Shown here in pieces: positions 1-8,008 of a stretch of 25,406 bases of DNA. Numbering within the stretch: position 1 is the stretch's first letter; each line of letters starts with the position of its first letter. The notes under the pieces were generated by a model that saw only the letters and a list, made by a program, of their open reading frames with translations, was not told the origin of the DNA and ran no database searches. Both the position numbers and the translations under genes were made by a program. The DNA comes from Spirochaetaceae bacterium (GTDB lineage: Bacteria; Spirochaetota; Spirochaetia; DSM-27196; SKKC01). The stretch spans positions 1-25,406 of the forward strand of contig PWGF01000177.1 of NCBI GenBank assembly GCA_003554375.1. The letters are read 5' to 3'.

Positions 1-705
1 GACGTCGGCGCAAATTGCTTCGAGCCGGAGGCCGGTGACGGTGGCGACGAGGTTCTCCGCGTGTGAGCCGATGTCGCCGATGGCCCCGGCGATCCCGGCT
101 CGCGCGGGGTCGGTGCGCCACTCGGCCTGCTTGACGCCCTCCTCTTCGAGCTTGGCGGCGAGCCAGTCCTGGTTGAACTCCACGATGACTTTGCGGAGGG
201 GACCGAGCCGCCCTGCGCGGATCAGCTCGCGTGCTTCCCGGACCATGGGATAGCCGGTGTAGTTGTAGGTGACGGCAAAGACGGTACCGCGAGTCTCGAC
301 GAGCCGGACGAGCTCGGCAGCCTGCTCGCTCGTGTGGACCATCGGTTTGTCACATGCGACGTGAAACCCGGCGTCCACGAAGGCGCGGGCCACGGGGAAG
401 TGGAGATGGTTGGGCGTGACGACGGCGACGAGATCGACCCGCTCCCCGGGGGGGAGCTCCTGCTCGCGCTGAAGCATCTCCTCCCAGGTGGGATAGCTCC
501 GCTCCTCGGGGAGCCCGAGAGCGGCGGCTGAAGCGAGCGCCCGGTCGGGCGTGGAAGAGAGGCAGCCGGCGGTGAGCTGGTACATCCCGTCGAGGCGGGT
601 GGCGATGCGGTGGACCTCGCCGATGAAGGCGTCGCGGCCGCCGCCGACCATGCCGAGCCTGAGCGGCGACGGGCGGCGGGCTGCGGGGGTTTGGCGATCG
701 CTCAT
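1..705 (-). CDS. Gfo/Idh/MocA family NAD(P)-dependent oxidoreductase (C-terminus beyond the window)
   Basis: Reading leftward from an ATG at 705, 235 codons stay open to the window edge. The N-terminal part is a Rossmann fold: a glycine-rich LGMVGGGRDAF stretch near residue 17, VVTPNHLHFPVA in the middle, and CDKPM, the position of the family's EKP lysine. A GAIGDIGSHAENL segment near residue 213 matches the start of the family's second domain. These enzymes oxidise or reduce sugar and polyol hydroxyls with NAD(P). The start is well supported: AAAGGAGG lies at 711-718, inside the last codons of the preceding gene, and only one base separates that gene's TGA from this ATG, so the two are translationally coupled. 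It is the last visible gene of the ABC-transporter operon. The family is certain; the substrate is unknown, and the missing C-terminal half prevents a subfamily call. Confidence 0.93.
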   Translation of the reverse strand, partial: MSDRQTPAARRPSPLRLGMVGGGRDAFIGEVHRIATRLDGMYQLTAGCLSSTPDRALASAAALGLPEERSYPTWEEMLQREQELPPGERVDLVAVVTPNHLHFPVARAFVDAGFHVACDKPMVHTSEQAAELVRLVETRGTVFAVTYNYTGYPMVREARELIRAGRLGPLRKVIVEFNQDWLAAKLEEEGVKQAEWRTDPARAGIAGAIGDIGSHAENLVATVTGLRLEAICADV

Positions 706-706
706 G

Positions 707-1768
707 TCAGCCTCCTTTCGGGGTGCCGCCGGGGGCGGAGCCGGAATGGCCGGCGGGTCCGGTGTCCGCGGCGGAGCTGTCAAAGGCTGCGTCAAACGCG
801 ACGTCGGAAGGGGGAAAGTCGACGTCACGGCAGAAGTGGGCGGACTCGCTTGCGCCGTACACCCGGTCCATGCCGGAATCTTCCCACTCGACCGAGAGAG
901 GGCCGGCGTACGCTATGCGATTGAGCGCGCGGATGATGGCGTTGAAGTCGACGTCGCCGTGGCCGATCGACCGGAAGTCCCAGCCGCGGCGGTGGTCGCC
1001 AAACTCCAGGTGCGACGAGAGAATTCCGCTTGTTCCATCGAGCGTGGTTGCGGCGTCCTTCATATGGACGTGGTAGATCCGGTCGGGGAAGCGATTGATG
1101 AACGCGACGGGGTCCACCTGCTGCCACTGGAGATGGCTGGGGTCGAAGTTGAAACCGAACGCTTTGCGCCGTCCAAGCGCATCGAGCGCGCGCTCGGCGG
1201 TGTAGATATCGTAGGCGATCTCGCTCGGATGGACTTCGAGGCCGAACCGCACGCCGACTTCGTCGAACACGTCGAGGATGGGGTTCCAGCGCTCGGCAAA
1301 GTCGGAAAACCCTCGCTCCACAATCGCAGGGGACGTTGGCGGGAAGAAGTAGACGTTCGCCCAGATACTGCTTCCGGTGAACCCTGACACCACATCCACG
1401 CCGAAGGCCCTTGCGGCTCGCGCGGTGTCCTTCATGGCTTCGGCGGCACGCCGGCGCACGCCCTCGGGGTCTCCGTCACCCCATATGTGGTCGGGGAGAA
1501 TGGCGCGGTGGCGCTCGTCGATGAGATCGCAGACGGCCTGGCCGGTGAGATGGTTCCCCAGGCAGAACACCTGGAGGCCGTGCTTTTCGAGGAGATCCCG
1601 GTGCTGCTGGATGTACGCGTCGCTCTCGAGCGCCTTGCGCACGTCGAAGTGGTCACCCCAGCAGGCGAGCTCCAACCCGTCGTAGCCCATCTCTTTTGTA
1701 AGGGGGGCAAGCTTGGCAATCGGCATGTCGGCCCACTGGCCGGTAAACAATGTAATGGGTCGTCCCAT
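707..1768 (-). CDS. Sugar phosphate isomerase/epimerase (AP-endonuclease-2-like TIM barrel)
   Basis: This 353-residue protein belongs to the xylose-isomerase-like TIM-barrel family (PF01261). Four metal-ligand motifs occur in order: GLEVHPSE, NFDPSHLQW, YHVHMKDA and SVEWED. They supply the Glu, Asp, His and Glu that bind a divalent metal in isomerases and epimerases of this fold. The last roughly 40 residues are Ser/Ala/Gly-rich and probably disordered. I choose the ATG at 1768 rather than the in-frame GTG at 1774: AAAGGAG at 1777-1783 is 8 bases from the ATG but only 2 from the GTG. The stop is one base from the start of the Gfo/Idh/MocA gene, a pairing frequent in sugar and inositol catabolism and in 3-keto-sugar pathways. 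I infer that the two enzymes act consecutively on one imported sugar. The exact reaction is not identifiable. Confidence 0.93.
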   Translation of the reverse strand: MGRPITLFTGQWADMPIAKLAPLTKEMGYDGLELACWGDHFDVRKALESDAYIQQHRDLLEKHGLQVFCLGNHLTGQAVCDLIDERHRAILPDHIWGDGDPEGVRRRAAEAMKDTARAARAFGVDVVSGFTGSSIWANVYFFPPTSPAIVERGFSDFAERWNPILDVFDEVGVRFGLEVHPSEIAYDIYTAERALDALGRRKAFGFNFDPSHLQWQQVDPVAFINRFPDRIYHVHMKDAATTLDGTSGILSSHLEFGDHRRGWDFRSIGHGDVDFNAIIRALNRIAYAGPLSVEWEDSGMDRVYGASESAHFCRDVDFPPSDVAFDAAFDSSAADTGPAGHSGSAPGGTPKGG

Positions 1769-1830
1769 CGTCACTACTCCTTTCGATGGTATGTGCCCCG
1801 GCGGCAGCCGCTGAGGCGAGCATCGGGTTA

Positions 1831-2832
1831 TCAGGTCTTAACCCGTTCTCCTCCCTGAGGCCCTGAGACCCCCGTTTCTTGGAACGCAAACTCCCGCACG
1901 GCTTTCTCCCTCGCACGGAAGTAGCTCACGGTCTCGTGAACGAGCGCATCCATCTCCGCTGCGTCACACGGCTGCGTACCACGAACGTACGGATCCCGGA
2001 TGGCTCCGAGCGGCTCGGGAGTGAGAAAGCGCCCCGGCTGATTCATCCCGACCAAATACGCAGCCATGATCACTGTGTCGAGGTCCATCATACCGCTCCC
2101 GAGCGCACCACGGTTCGAATCGGCCAGATGGAGGTTCACGAGTCGATCGCCGCAAGCGAGCACCGCCTCTCCGATATGGTCCTCTTCGACCCACATGTGG
2201 TAGATGTCCCCATTGATGTGCGCGATCCCCGGATGCGATACACGTTCGATATACCGAAGTGCTTCATCGACTGAATGTACGAGACTGACCTCCGCCGCCC
2301 GAATGGGCTCGACGGCGGCGGCAATACCGGCCGCGGCAAACTCCTCGGCGCACCGGCGCACGGTGTCGGTACTGCGCTGGAGCTCTGCGGAGTCGATCGG
2401 AACGGGCCGGCCGACGGCGCTCGGCACTACGATAAGATAGTGCCCGCCGAGGGCGGCGACGATCTCGATCTCGGCCCGGATGTAGTCGAGCGCCCGTTGA
2501 CGGTCGTACGCGCTGTTGCTGGAGAGATCGTTCTCGGGCGTATACATCCCGCACGCTCCGGAAACCCCCACCCCGTGCCGTTCGAGCACGTCCTTCACCT
2601 GTGCAGTCTCGAGGCCGGAGTCCGGGGTGAAGTGGTCTCCTTTGAGCTCGACGAAGCGGATGTCGTTCGCTACAAGCCGCTTGATACTCTCCTCGAACGG
2701 CTCGATCCCGAACACCCAGATGCTCCAAGAGAGGTCGAGCGCGCGCGCGAAACGGCCCGGGTCCCGCTGCCAAGTGCTAACAAACTGTTCGCGTATCTGT
2801 GCATCTTTCAACTGGTAGTTCTGAAGGCTCAT
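1831..2832 (-). CDS. D-tagatose 3-epimerase-like sugar isomerase/epimerase
   Basis: This 333-residue TIM-barrel protein is from the same superfamily as its downstream neighbour but a different subgroup. The sequence shows AAVEPIRAAE (first Glu), INGDIYHMWVEE (Asp), NLHLADSNRGALGSG (His) and LTPEPLGA (last Glu). The combination of xDxxHM, an SNR motif and GxG resembles the D-tagatose/D-psicose 3-epimerase and related L-ribulose 3-epimerase group, which move a keto-sugar epimer at C3 using a metal ion. The ATG at 2832 has AAGGTGGGG just upstream. It lies 16 bases after the permease gene and 62 bases before the next isomerase start, so it sits inside the transport operon. Superfamily placement is firm. 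The 3-epimerase reading rests on motif resemblance and could equally be an inosose or keto-acid isomerase. Confidence 0.92.
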   Translation of the reverse strand: MSLQNYQLKDAQIREQFVSTWQRDPGRFARALDLSWSIWVFGIEPFEESIKRLVANDIRFVELKGDHFTPDSGLETAQVKDVLERHGVGVSGACGMYTPENDLSSNSAYDRQRALDYIRAEIEIVAALGGHYLIVVPSAVGRPVPIDSAELQRSTDTVRRCAEEFAAAGIAAAVEPIRAAEVSLVHSVDEALRYIERVSHPGIAHINGDIYHMWVEEDHIGEAVLACGDRLVNLHLADSNRGALGSGMMDLDTVIMAAYLVGMNQPGRFLTPEPLGAIRDPYVRGTQPCDAAEMDALVHETVSYFRAREKAVREFAFQETGVSGPQGGERVKT

Positions 2833-2848
2833 GGAACCCCACCTTGTT

Positions 2849-3844
2849 CTATCCGGTTGTGCCGCGCCGCTCCTTGGCGTGGCTAAAGGAAGTCACGCCG
2901 AGAGCGAGCAGGAGCACGACGCCGAAACTGACGTCCTGGAAATAGGGACTCACGCGCAGGAGATTCAGGGAGTTTCCGATGACGCCCATGAGGAGCGCTC
3001 CCAGGAATGTTCCCAAGACACTCCCTTTCCCTCCGGTCATCACCGCGCCGCCGATAACCGCTGACCCGATGGCGCGGATCTCCATCCCCTGGCCGGTAGT
3101 AGCCGACGCCGATCCAACCCGCGACAGAAAGAGCGCAGCGGCAATTCCTACAAGTAGGCCGTTTATAGCGAAGAAAATCAGCTTGTTGGCGTTGACGTTG
3201 ATGCCCGCAAGGTATGCGGCCTTCGGATTGCTACCGATGGCATGCACCCTTCTGCCGAGCAGGGTATAGTACAGCATGACGAAAACCGCGACATAAACGA
3301 CGAGGCAGACGATGAAGACCAGCGGAATCACGCCGAAGAGCCGCGTTGCGCCGAGCACTTCGAACCTCCCGTAGATGGTCTGGAACTGAGCCCCGGTTAT
3401 GGCGAGCGCCGTCCCCTGGAACACCGAGATACAGGCGAGCGAGGTTATAAACGAAGGAGCCCGGAAGAGTACGGAACTGGCTCCGACGACGAGATTGGCT
3501 CCTATCGCCGAAAGGATCCCCAGAGCAACCGCTACCTCCGATGAATAGCCCATGCGAATCAGAATCGCCATGACGCAAGCGCTCAAACCGAGGTTGGCCC
3601 CCACCGATATGTCGAAGTTGCCTGAGACGATGAGAATGGTAGCGCCGGCGGCTACGATGCCGAGCACGGAAATGCGCTCGAGCACGTTCAGAATGTTGGT
3701 GAGGCGGAAGAACCGCGGATTCATGGAGTGCGTAAAGACGCTTACCACTATGAGCACGACCAAGACGAAGAACCACTGGTTCCTCGCCAATGCCGTTACC
3801 ACTGTCTTGATCTTATTGGTGTTCTGTGTGAGCTTCGTGGTCAC
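2849..3844 (-). CDS. Sugar ABC transporter permease, RbsC family
   Basis: This 331-residue inner-membrane protein has 8 to 10 hydrophobic helices and the hallmarks of the BPD_transp_2 permease family. These are NILNVLERISVLGIVAAGAT near the N-terminus, VSGNFDISVGAN, the GRRVHAIGSNPKAAYLAGIN cytoplasmic loop that contacts the ATPase, and the GAVMTGGKGSVLGTFLGALL segment near the C-terminus. Length matches RbsC/XylH-type permeases. It starts with GTG at 3844, 32 bases inside the 3' end of the ATPase gene, with AGAGGAGG about 9 bases upstream; that overlap argues for coupled synthesis of the two subunits. A single permease gene implies a homodimeric channel. With the upstream binding protein and ATPase it forms a complete CUT2-type importer for a monosaccharide or polyol. 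Confidence 0.96.
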   Translation of the reverse strand: MTTKLTQNTNKIKTVVTALARNQWFFVLVVLIVVSVFTHSMNPRFFRLTNILNVLERISVLGIVAAGATILIVSGNFDISVGANLGLSACVMAILIRMGYSSEVAVALGILSAIGANLVVGASSVLFRAPSFITSLACISVFQGTALAITGAQFQTIYGRFEVLGATRLFGVIPLVFIVCLVVYVAVFVMLYYTLLGRRVHAIGSNPKAAYLAGINVNANKLIFFAINGLLVGIAAALFLSRVGSASATTGQGMEIRAIGSAVIGGAVMTGGKGSVLGTFLGALLMGVIGNSLNLLRVSPYFQDVSFGVVLLLALGVTSFSHAKERRGTTG

Positions 3845-5363
3845 CGTTGTTTTCCTCCTCTCCCATGAAGTACCGAATCAACTCCTGCTCGTTCAGATCA
3901 CTGTCGTTATCGAACACCCGCACCATTCGCCCTTCGCGCATCACGCCGATCCGGTCACTCATAGAGAGAAGCTCCGGCATGTCTGAAGAGATCATGATGA
4001 CGCACTTTCCGTTCCTGGCGGCGTCGACTATCAGAGCGTAAATCTCCTGCTTCGCGCCCACGTCGACGCCCTTGGTCGGCTCATCGAATATGTAGAGCCG
4101 GTACTCGTCGAGTAGCCATCGCGCGATCATTACCTTCTGTTGGTTTCCCCCGCTCAGGTTCATGATCGATTGCCCGCGGCCGAACGTCGCTATCCGAAGC
4201 TTGTCTATCATAGAGTCCGCAAGCGCCGCCTCCGAACGTGTTCCCACAACGCGACACGGGGTGAACTCGTTGTGAACCACGGCAACGTTCTCCTGGATAC
4301 TGCGTTCGGGAAACATGCCGTAGACATGGCGATCCTCTGTAACAAGACACACCCCTTGTTCGATGGCATCCGCCGGACTGCGCAACGAAAGCTCCCGGTT
4401 TCCAAGCACGATCCGACCGGTGTCCGGTCGGGCTGCGCCGTAGAGAATACTTGCCAGCTCGCTTCTTCCGGATCCCACCAGGCCGCCGATTCCGAACACT
4501 TCCCCTTTCCGTACGTCGAAACTGACGTCCCGGACTATGCCGTTCCACGTCACACTGTCCGCGCGAAACGCGACGTCGCCGATCGGCGCGGGTTCGCGGC
4601 TAAAGAACGCCGAGGCGTCGCGGCCTACCATCTTTCGGACTACAAAGTCGCTGTTCACCTCGCCGCACGGATAGGTTCCCACGTGCCGCCCGTCCTTGAG
4701 GATCATAACGGTATCGCCGATCTCAAATACCTCTTCCAGGTGATGGGAAATATAGATAATCCCCAGATTTCGCTCTCTGAGACGCCGGACCAGACCCATG
4801 AGCGCCCGTGTCTCCTCAAGGCCGAGCGAGCTGGTCGGCTCGTCCATGATCAGGATACTGGACTCCTGGTGAAGCGCCTTCACAATCTGAAGCGTCTGCT
4901 TCTGCGCCGCCGAAAGCTGCTCCACGAGGAGCCGCTCATTTATGTCTATATGGAGCGTATCGAGTATTTCGCGTGCACGCGCGTTTTGGACACGCGCATC
5001 CACGAGAAACGGAATCCGTTGGGTAGGCTCCTGGCCCAGGAATATATTCGCCGCCACAGTCAGCGAATCGATGAGCTCGACCTCCTGATAGATTGTAGCC
5101 AGGCCAAGCTCCATGGCCTCCGCCGGCGTAAGCGATTCGTAGACCGCTTCACCTACCTGGACGCTTCCCGCGTCCGGTGCGATAGCCCCCGAGAGCACTT
5201 TGATCAGCGTCGACTTTCCCGCTCCGTTTTCTCCGACAATACAGAGCACCTCGCCCCCGTGCAGAGTAAGCGAGACGTCATTGAGAGCCTCTGTTTGCCC
5301 GAATCGCTTGGATACCCCGTGCACTTGCAGAAGCGGGCTTGGCGTTGTTGAGGGCTCACCCAT
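3813..5363 (-). CDS. Sugar ABC transporter ATP-binding protein, RbsA/MglA family (two ABC domains)
   Basis: This 516-residue tandem ATPase energises the CUT2 sugar importer. Domain 1 has Walker A GENGAGKST (residues 44-52), signature LSAAQKQ (150-156), Walker B ILIMDEP (170-176) and the switch His in ISHHLEE. Domain 2 has the degenerate nucleotide loop GGLVGSGRSE (293-302), where Arg replaces the Walker Lys, an intact signature LSGGNQQK (403-410) and LYIFDEPTKGVDVG. This asymmetry is normal for RbsA/MglA/XylG proteins: only one composite site hydrolyses ATP. The ATG at 5363 is preceded by GAGGGAG. A 142-base spacer with a hairpin separates it from the binding-protein gene, and its 3' end overlaps the permease start by 32 bases. 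Confidence 0.97.
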   Translation of the reverse strand: MGEPSTTPSPLLQVHGVSKRFGQTEALNDVSLTLHGGEVLCIVGENGAGKSTLIKVLSGAIAPDAGSVQVGEAVYESLTPAEAMELGLATIYQEVELIDSLTVAANIFLGQEPTQRIPFLVDARVQNARAREILDTLHIDINERLLVEQLSAAQKQTLQIVKALHQESSILIMDEPTSSLGLEETRALMGLVRRLRERNLGIIYISHHLEEVFEIGDTVMILKDGRHVGTYPCGEVNSDFVVRKMVGRDASAFFSREPAPIGDVAFRADSVTWNGIVRDVSFDVRKGEVFGIGGLVGSGRSELASILYGAARPDTGRIVLGNRELSLRSPADAIEQGVCLVTEDRHVYGMFPERSIQENVAVVHNEFTPCRVVGTRSEAALADSMIDKLRIATFGRGQSIMNLSGGNQQKVMIARWLLDEYRLYIFDEPTKGVDVGAKQEIYALIVDAARNGKCVIMISSDMPELLSMSDRIGVMREGRMVRVFDNDSDLNEQELIRYFMGEEENNGDHEAHTEHQ

Positions 5364-5417
5364 ACTGCGCTGTCTCCCTCACGCGGAACCGCCCGCGTGT
5401 TACACACAAAGCCGATG

Positions 5418-5449
5418 CTCCGAGAGGCGCGCGAAGGCGCCTCCCGGAG
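5418..5449 (-). repeat. Intercistronic stem-loop between binding protein and ATPase genes
   Basis: Arms 5418-5430 and 5437-5449 pair at 12 of 13 positions around a six-base loop (CTTCGC as transcribed). The single mismatch is 5423/5444. No U-tract follows, so it is not a classical intrinsic terminator. In binding-protein-dependent sugar operons a hairpin at this place commonly stabilises the upstream binding-protein message or partly attenuates transcription, giving an excess of binding protein over ATPase and permease. That function is inferred from position. Confidence 0.7.
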
Positions 5450-5505
5450 TCGAAACCATTGCCGCCACATACCGTCTCCGGTACGCGGGGCTCTTGCCCG
5501 CTGCC

Positions 5506-6558
5506 TTAGTAGAGTCCGTCGAACTCAGGGAAGTACTCAGAGGTCAGATCGAGCCAAACCGGATTTGTCTCCCACGGGACCACCTTCATCGGATCGTCGA
5601 TGGTCTCGGGAGTGATGGGGTTATTCGGCAGGAGAATCTGCCGGTTGCGCTCCTCGTTCATTCCCGTGACGTAGGAATGAAGCGTCAAATAGGCGATAAA
5701 CCCTTCCCACCCCGGTGATGTACTGATCGAATACTTGATCTTCCCTTCCTCGATGAGCTCGAGGCCGTACGGGGCTCCATTCGTCGTTACGACACGGATG
5801 GGATCATTCAGAAGCCCTCGGGCGTCCAGCATCCGCACCACCGCAGCGCCCATCTCTTCGTTGAAAACGAAGAGCGTTTCGAAGTCGATACCGGCTTCGA
5901 TCATGTCCTCGACTTCCGCGACCGCCCGCTCGGGATCATACCGGCCGTCTCTAATCTCTACAATCTCGTTTTGGCCGAGCTCTTCGACGGTGGGCTCAAA
6001 GGTGCTTCGGAAGAACTGGACCGGCAGGTGCTCGAAGAGCCCCATCACCACGGCAATATTGTCACCGGGGTGGTTCTCCGCGATCCACTCCGCCACGTCC
6101 ACGCCCATGCCTTCCCAGTCGAAGTCGATGGCGGCGACGATATCTTCCTCCTCAAGGGCCTGCCCGACATTGTCCACGGTCACAAGAGGTATCCCGGCGC
6201 GCGCGGCTTCCCGGGCGGCAATGGTGGCGCCGTGGGGGTTGAAGGAAAACACACCCATGCCGTCGACGCCACGGTCGATCAGTGTCTGGATATTCGAGCG
6301 CTCCTGCTCCTCGTCGTAGTTGGAGTTAAGGACATCAACTTCGATTTCGATGCCCGTCTCTTCCTGGACGCGCTCTGCGGCATAGGTAAATCCGTCTACG
6401 ACCATCGCGTACCACGTGTCCGGTCCCGGCGTGATGTAGCCGAATGTGAGTTTGTCGGGCTCTTCCTCCACCTGTCCGGCGGCGAATGCGGCTGCGCTTC
6501 CTACAAACAGCAGGCCGACCACAAGTGCCAAAATAACCACGAAACGCTTTACGTTCAT
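5506..6558 (-). CDS. Sugar ABC transporter substrate-binding protein (periplasmic-binding, LacI/RbsB-type fold)
   Basis: This 350-residue secreted protein has a typical signal peptide: a Lys-Arg n-region at residues 4-5, a hydrophobic core, and AAAFAAG near residues 22-28, followed by an acidic linker (QVEEEPD). There is no cysteine there, so it is probably free periplasmic rather than lipidated. The mature part is a Peripla_BP_4 fold: KLTFGYITPGPDTWY, an LIDRGVDGMGVFSFNP repeat, GIPLVTVDN and VVMGLFEHLPVQ. It captures the sugar for the adjacent permease and ATPase. It is the first gene of the operon. The ATG at 6558 is preceded by AGGGAGG, and an inverted repeat lies just upstream at 6571-6601. 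The binding-pocket residues do not reveal the ligand to me. Family assignment is secure. Confidence 0.95.
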   Translation of the reverse strand: MNVKRFVVILALVVGLLFVGSAAAFAAGQVEEEPDKLTFGYITPGPDTWYAMVVDGFTYAAERVQEETGIEIEVDVLNSNYDEEQERSNIQTLIDRGVDGMGVFSFNPHGATIAAREAARAGIPLVTVDNVGQALEEEDIVAAIDFDWEGMGVDVAEWIAENHPGDNIAVVMGLFEHLPVQFFRSTFEPTVEELGQNEIVEIRDGRYDPERAVAEVEDMIEAGIDFETLFVFNEEMGAAVVRMLDARGLLNDPIRVVTTNGAPYGLELIEEGKIKYSISTSPGWEGFIAYLTLHSYVTGMNEERNRQILLPNNPITPETIDDPMKVVPWETNPVWLDLTSEYFPEFDGLY

Positions 6559-6570
6559 GAAACCTCCCTT

Positions 6571-6612
6571 GTTTGAAGGCGTAATTAAAGGCCCTTCAAA
6601 CAGTTCAAACAG
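6571..6612 (-). promoter_or_regulatory. Promoter/operator of the sugar transport operon
   Basis: A perfect 9-base inverted repeat, GTTTGAAGG (6571-6579) and CCTTCAAAC (6593-6601), flanks a 13-base AT-rich core. The right arm continues into a tandem duplication of TTCAAACAG (6595-6603 and 6604-6612). Read on the minus strand this gives a -35-like TTGAAC or TTTGAA and a -10-like TAATTA 15 to 16 bases apart, with the left arm near the start site and the ribosome-binding site directly after it. The layout suits a repressor site overlapping the core promoter. Which regulator binds is unknown; the same half site is not obvious beside the GntR/LacI gene. Confidence 0.6.
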
Positions 6613-6726
6613 TAAGACTTAATCTGCACGGCATCCCATGCTGCCGGCTGCATCCGGTACCGATTCCTGGATATCGGCGCCCTGTCGAAGGCCTCCGCCC
6701 GTCGTCGCTTCCCGAGCCACAATTCC

Positions 6727-6891
6727 TCAAGCTACATCCGCGATCTGACGCCGGCTCCGTATGGCCTTAGCGATACCTGCGGTCCGACGCCGGCTGACTA
6801 TGGCGACGGCTGTCACGCCGTTCTCCTGTCCGCGCCTGTAGTCATCTCCGATGCCGGCGGCGACTACCGGCGACGCCTTCCCGTCATTCAT
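6727..6891 (-). CDS. Possible 54-residue small ORF or gene remnant (weak)
   Basis: An ATG at 6891 follows AAAGGAGGG (6894-6902) by only two bases. A second ATG at 6887 has better spacing but stops after seven codons. The 54-codon frame is Arg/Ala-rich, with an internal imperfect repeat (SRRRTAGIAKA then RSRRQIADVA) that simply reflects the 39-base DNA repeat. It resembles no family I know. The strong ribosome-binding site 35 to 40 bases past the epimerase stop suggests that a gene once started here and has decayed or been deleted. I consider a functional protein unlikely. Confidence 0.2.
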   Translation of the reverse strand: MNDGKASPVVAAGIGDDYRRGQENGVTAVAIVSRRRTAGIAKAIRSRRQIADVA

Positions 6892-6926
6892 CTCCCTCCT
6901 TTCATTCCGAGCATGCTTCCGCATGT

Positions 6927-7802
6927 TCATCGATCCTGTGTTTCCGCAATTCCGAGCTCGCTCAGCTTGGCGCGGACCCACCGCAACGATTTTTCTATGA
7001 GCGGACCGCCCTGGCCTTCGCATTCCAAGCTCAGTGTCCCGTCATATCCCGCGTCACGAAGCATCACGAGCACACGCCCGATCCCATCGGCGTTTACCCC
7101 GTCTCCGATGGATGCATGGCTTATGGCGATCCCGGTATCCTTACCTCTTGCCGCCTCCGCCATGGAAGCCGAGACATCCTTTATGTGCACATGCCTCACC
7201 TGAGGGATGAACGGTTGAAGGAACTCGGCGGGATCGTGACCTGCAATGTAGGTGTTGCCGGTGTCGAAGTTGAGGCCAAGGAACCGGCTATCGGAAAATG
7301 CGAGCATTTTCTCAAGCATCTCCGGCTTCGTGGTGAAATACCCGTGCAACTCGATATTGACGTTGATGTCGTATGCTTCCGCGGTCTCCAGAATAACGCC
7401 GAAACTCCGCTTCATTGCCTCCAGGGCTTCAGCGTCGCTCATGTCTTCCGGACGGTGAAGACCGTCGGTTACCGCGATGTTGGGGCATCCTGCCAACTTG
7501 GCCCATGGGATCGTCTTAAGCACATACGAGACACCCCACGTAGCTCCGTCCTTCCCGGAAAGCGGATACGCAGCGTCCACCTGAGAGAACTGGACCCCAT
7601 ACCCTTCCATCTTTCGCCGCAATAGCAACGGGTCTTCCGTAAGCGATATATGCGGGAAATACCCAAGACCGTGAATCCAGCTCACACCTTCGAGCACCCC
7701 GCACTCTATCCGCGGAACGGAGTTCCCCTGCGCCCATTGAAGCGCTTTCTCGAAACTGAACGCCGCCGAGTTGAACGCGTCCGTGTGAAAACCAATAGTC
7801 AT
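6927..7802 (-). CDS. Sugar phosphate isomerase/epimerase (third TIM-barrel copy)
   Basis: This 291-residue protein starts at the ATG at 7802 (MTIGFHTDAFNS), with AAGGAGG about five bases upstream. A longer in-frame extension to 7850 has no such site and is rejected. Motifs of the AP-endonuclease-2-like barrel are clear: NIELHGYF (Glu), NFDTGNTYIAG (Asp), RHVHIKDVS (His) and LSLECEGQ (Glu). It is a typical length for the IolE/IolI/hydroxypyruvate-isomerase-like superfamily. It is only distantly similar to the two other isomerases of the neighbouring operon, so the three probably catalyse different steps. It faces away from the GntR/LacI regulator gene, with its own predicted promoter in the shared 438-base spacer, which makes it the likeliest direct target of that regulator. 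The reaction is not determined. Confidence 0.92.
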   Translation of the reverse strand: MTIGFHTDAFNSAAFSFEKALQWAQGNSVPRIECGVLEGVSWIHGLGYFPHISLTEDPLLLRRKMEGYGVQFSQVDAAYPLSGKDGATWGVSYVLKTIPWAKLAGCPNIAVTDGLHRPEDMSDAEALEAMKRSFGVILETAEAYDINVNIELHGYFTTKPEMLEKMLAFSDSRFLGLNFDTGNTYIAGHDPAEFLQPFIPQVRHVHIKDVSASMAEAARGKDTGIAISHASIGDGVNADGIGRVLVMLRDAGYDGTLSLECEGQGGPLIEKSLRWVRAKLSELGIAETQDR

Positions 7803-7973
7803 ACGTGCCTCCTTGTCCGGCCAAGCCGGGTCCGCGGTACCCACGGGCACCCGGCAACATGCCCCTGCGCAACTGCACGCCGGAGGAGGGCTCGCCGAGC
7901 CCTTATCTTTTCCGGCGACCCGCCCACTATACCGTGGCGGGACTAGTCCCTTCCGGCCCGGCTCATCCCGAGC

Positions 7974-7997
7974 TACTTATACCACGTACTTATACCA
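7974..7997. repeat. Two 11-base direct repeats (TACTTATACCA), candidate operator
   Basis: TACTTATACCA occurs at 7974-7984 and again at 7987-7997, a 13-base period. It lies just downstream of the start site predicted for the epimerase gene on the minus strand. A related TATACC occurs at 7928-7933. Positions just after a transcription start are typical of repressor sites. Binding by the adjacent GntR/LacI protein is inference. Confidence 0.5.
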
Positions 7998-8008
7998 ATA
8001 TGTTTACG

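Larger units (their letters stand above)
6559..6926. other. 368-base intergenic region between two minus-strand genes
   Basis: The 6559-6612 end holds the transport-operon promoter and operator. The middle contains a degenerate direct repeat with a 39-base period: GACGCCGGCT at 6747-6756 and 6786-6795, each followed three bases later by TATGGC. The 6885-6902 end has a strong minus-strand ribosome-binding sequence, AAAGGAGGG, in front of closely spaced ATG codons, but only a short low-complexity reading frame follows. I see no convincing intrinsic terminator for the epimerase gene at 6927. Confidence 0.5.

Noticed and set aside
4140..5351. 403-codon plus-strand open frame opposite the ABC ATPase gene
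   Set aside because: It is fully antisense to a gene with unmistakable Walker and signature motifs. Its own translation is rich in Arg, His and Cys without domain character, and such antisense frames are common in GC-rich genes.
5418..5449. Rho-independent terminator after the binding-protein gene
   Set aside because: The stem is strong but the following transcript sequence (CATCGGCUUUGUG) lacks a U-tract, and the ATPase and permease genes downstream need transcription from the same promoter.
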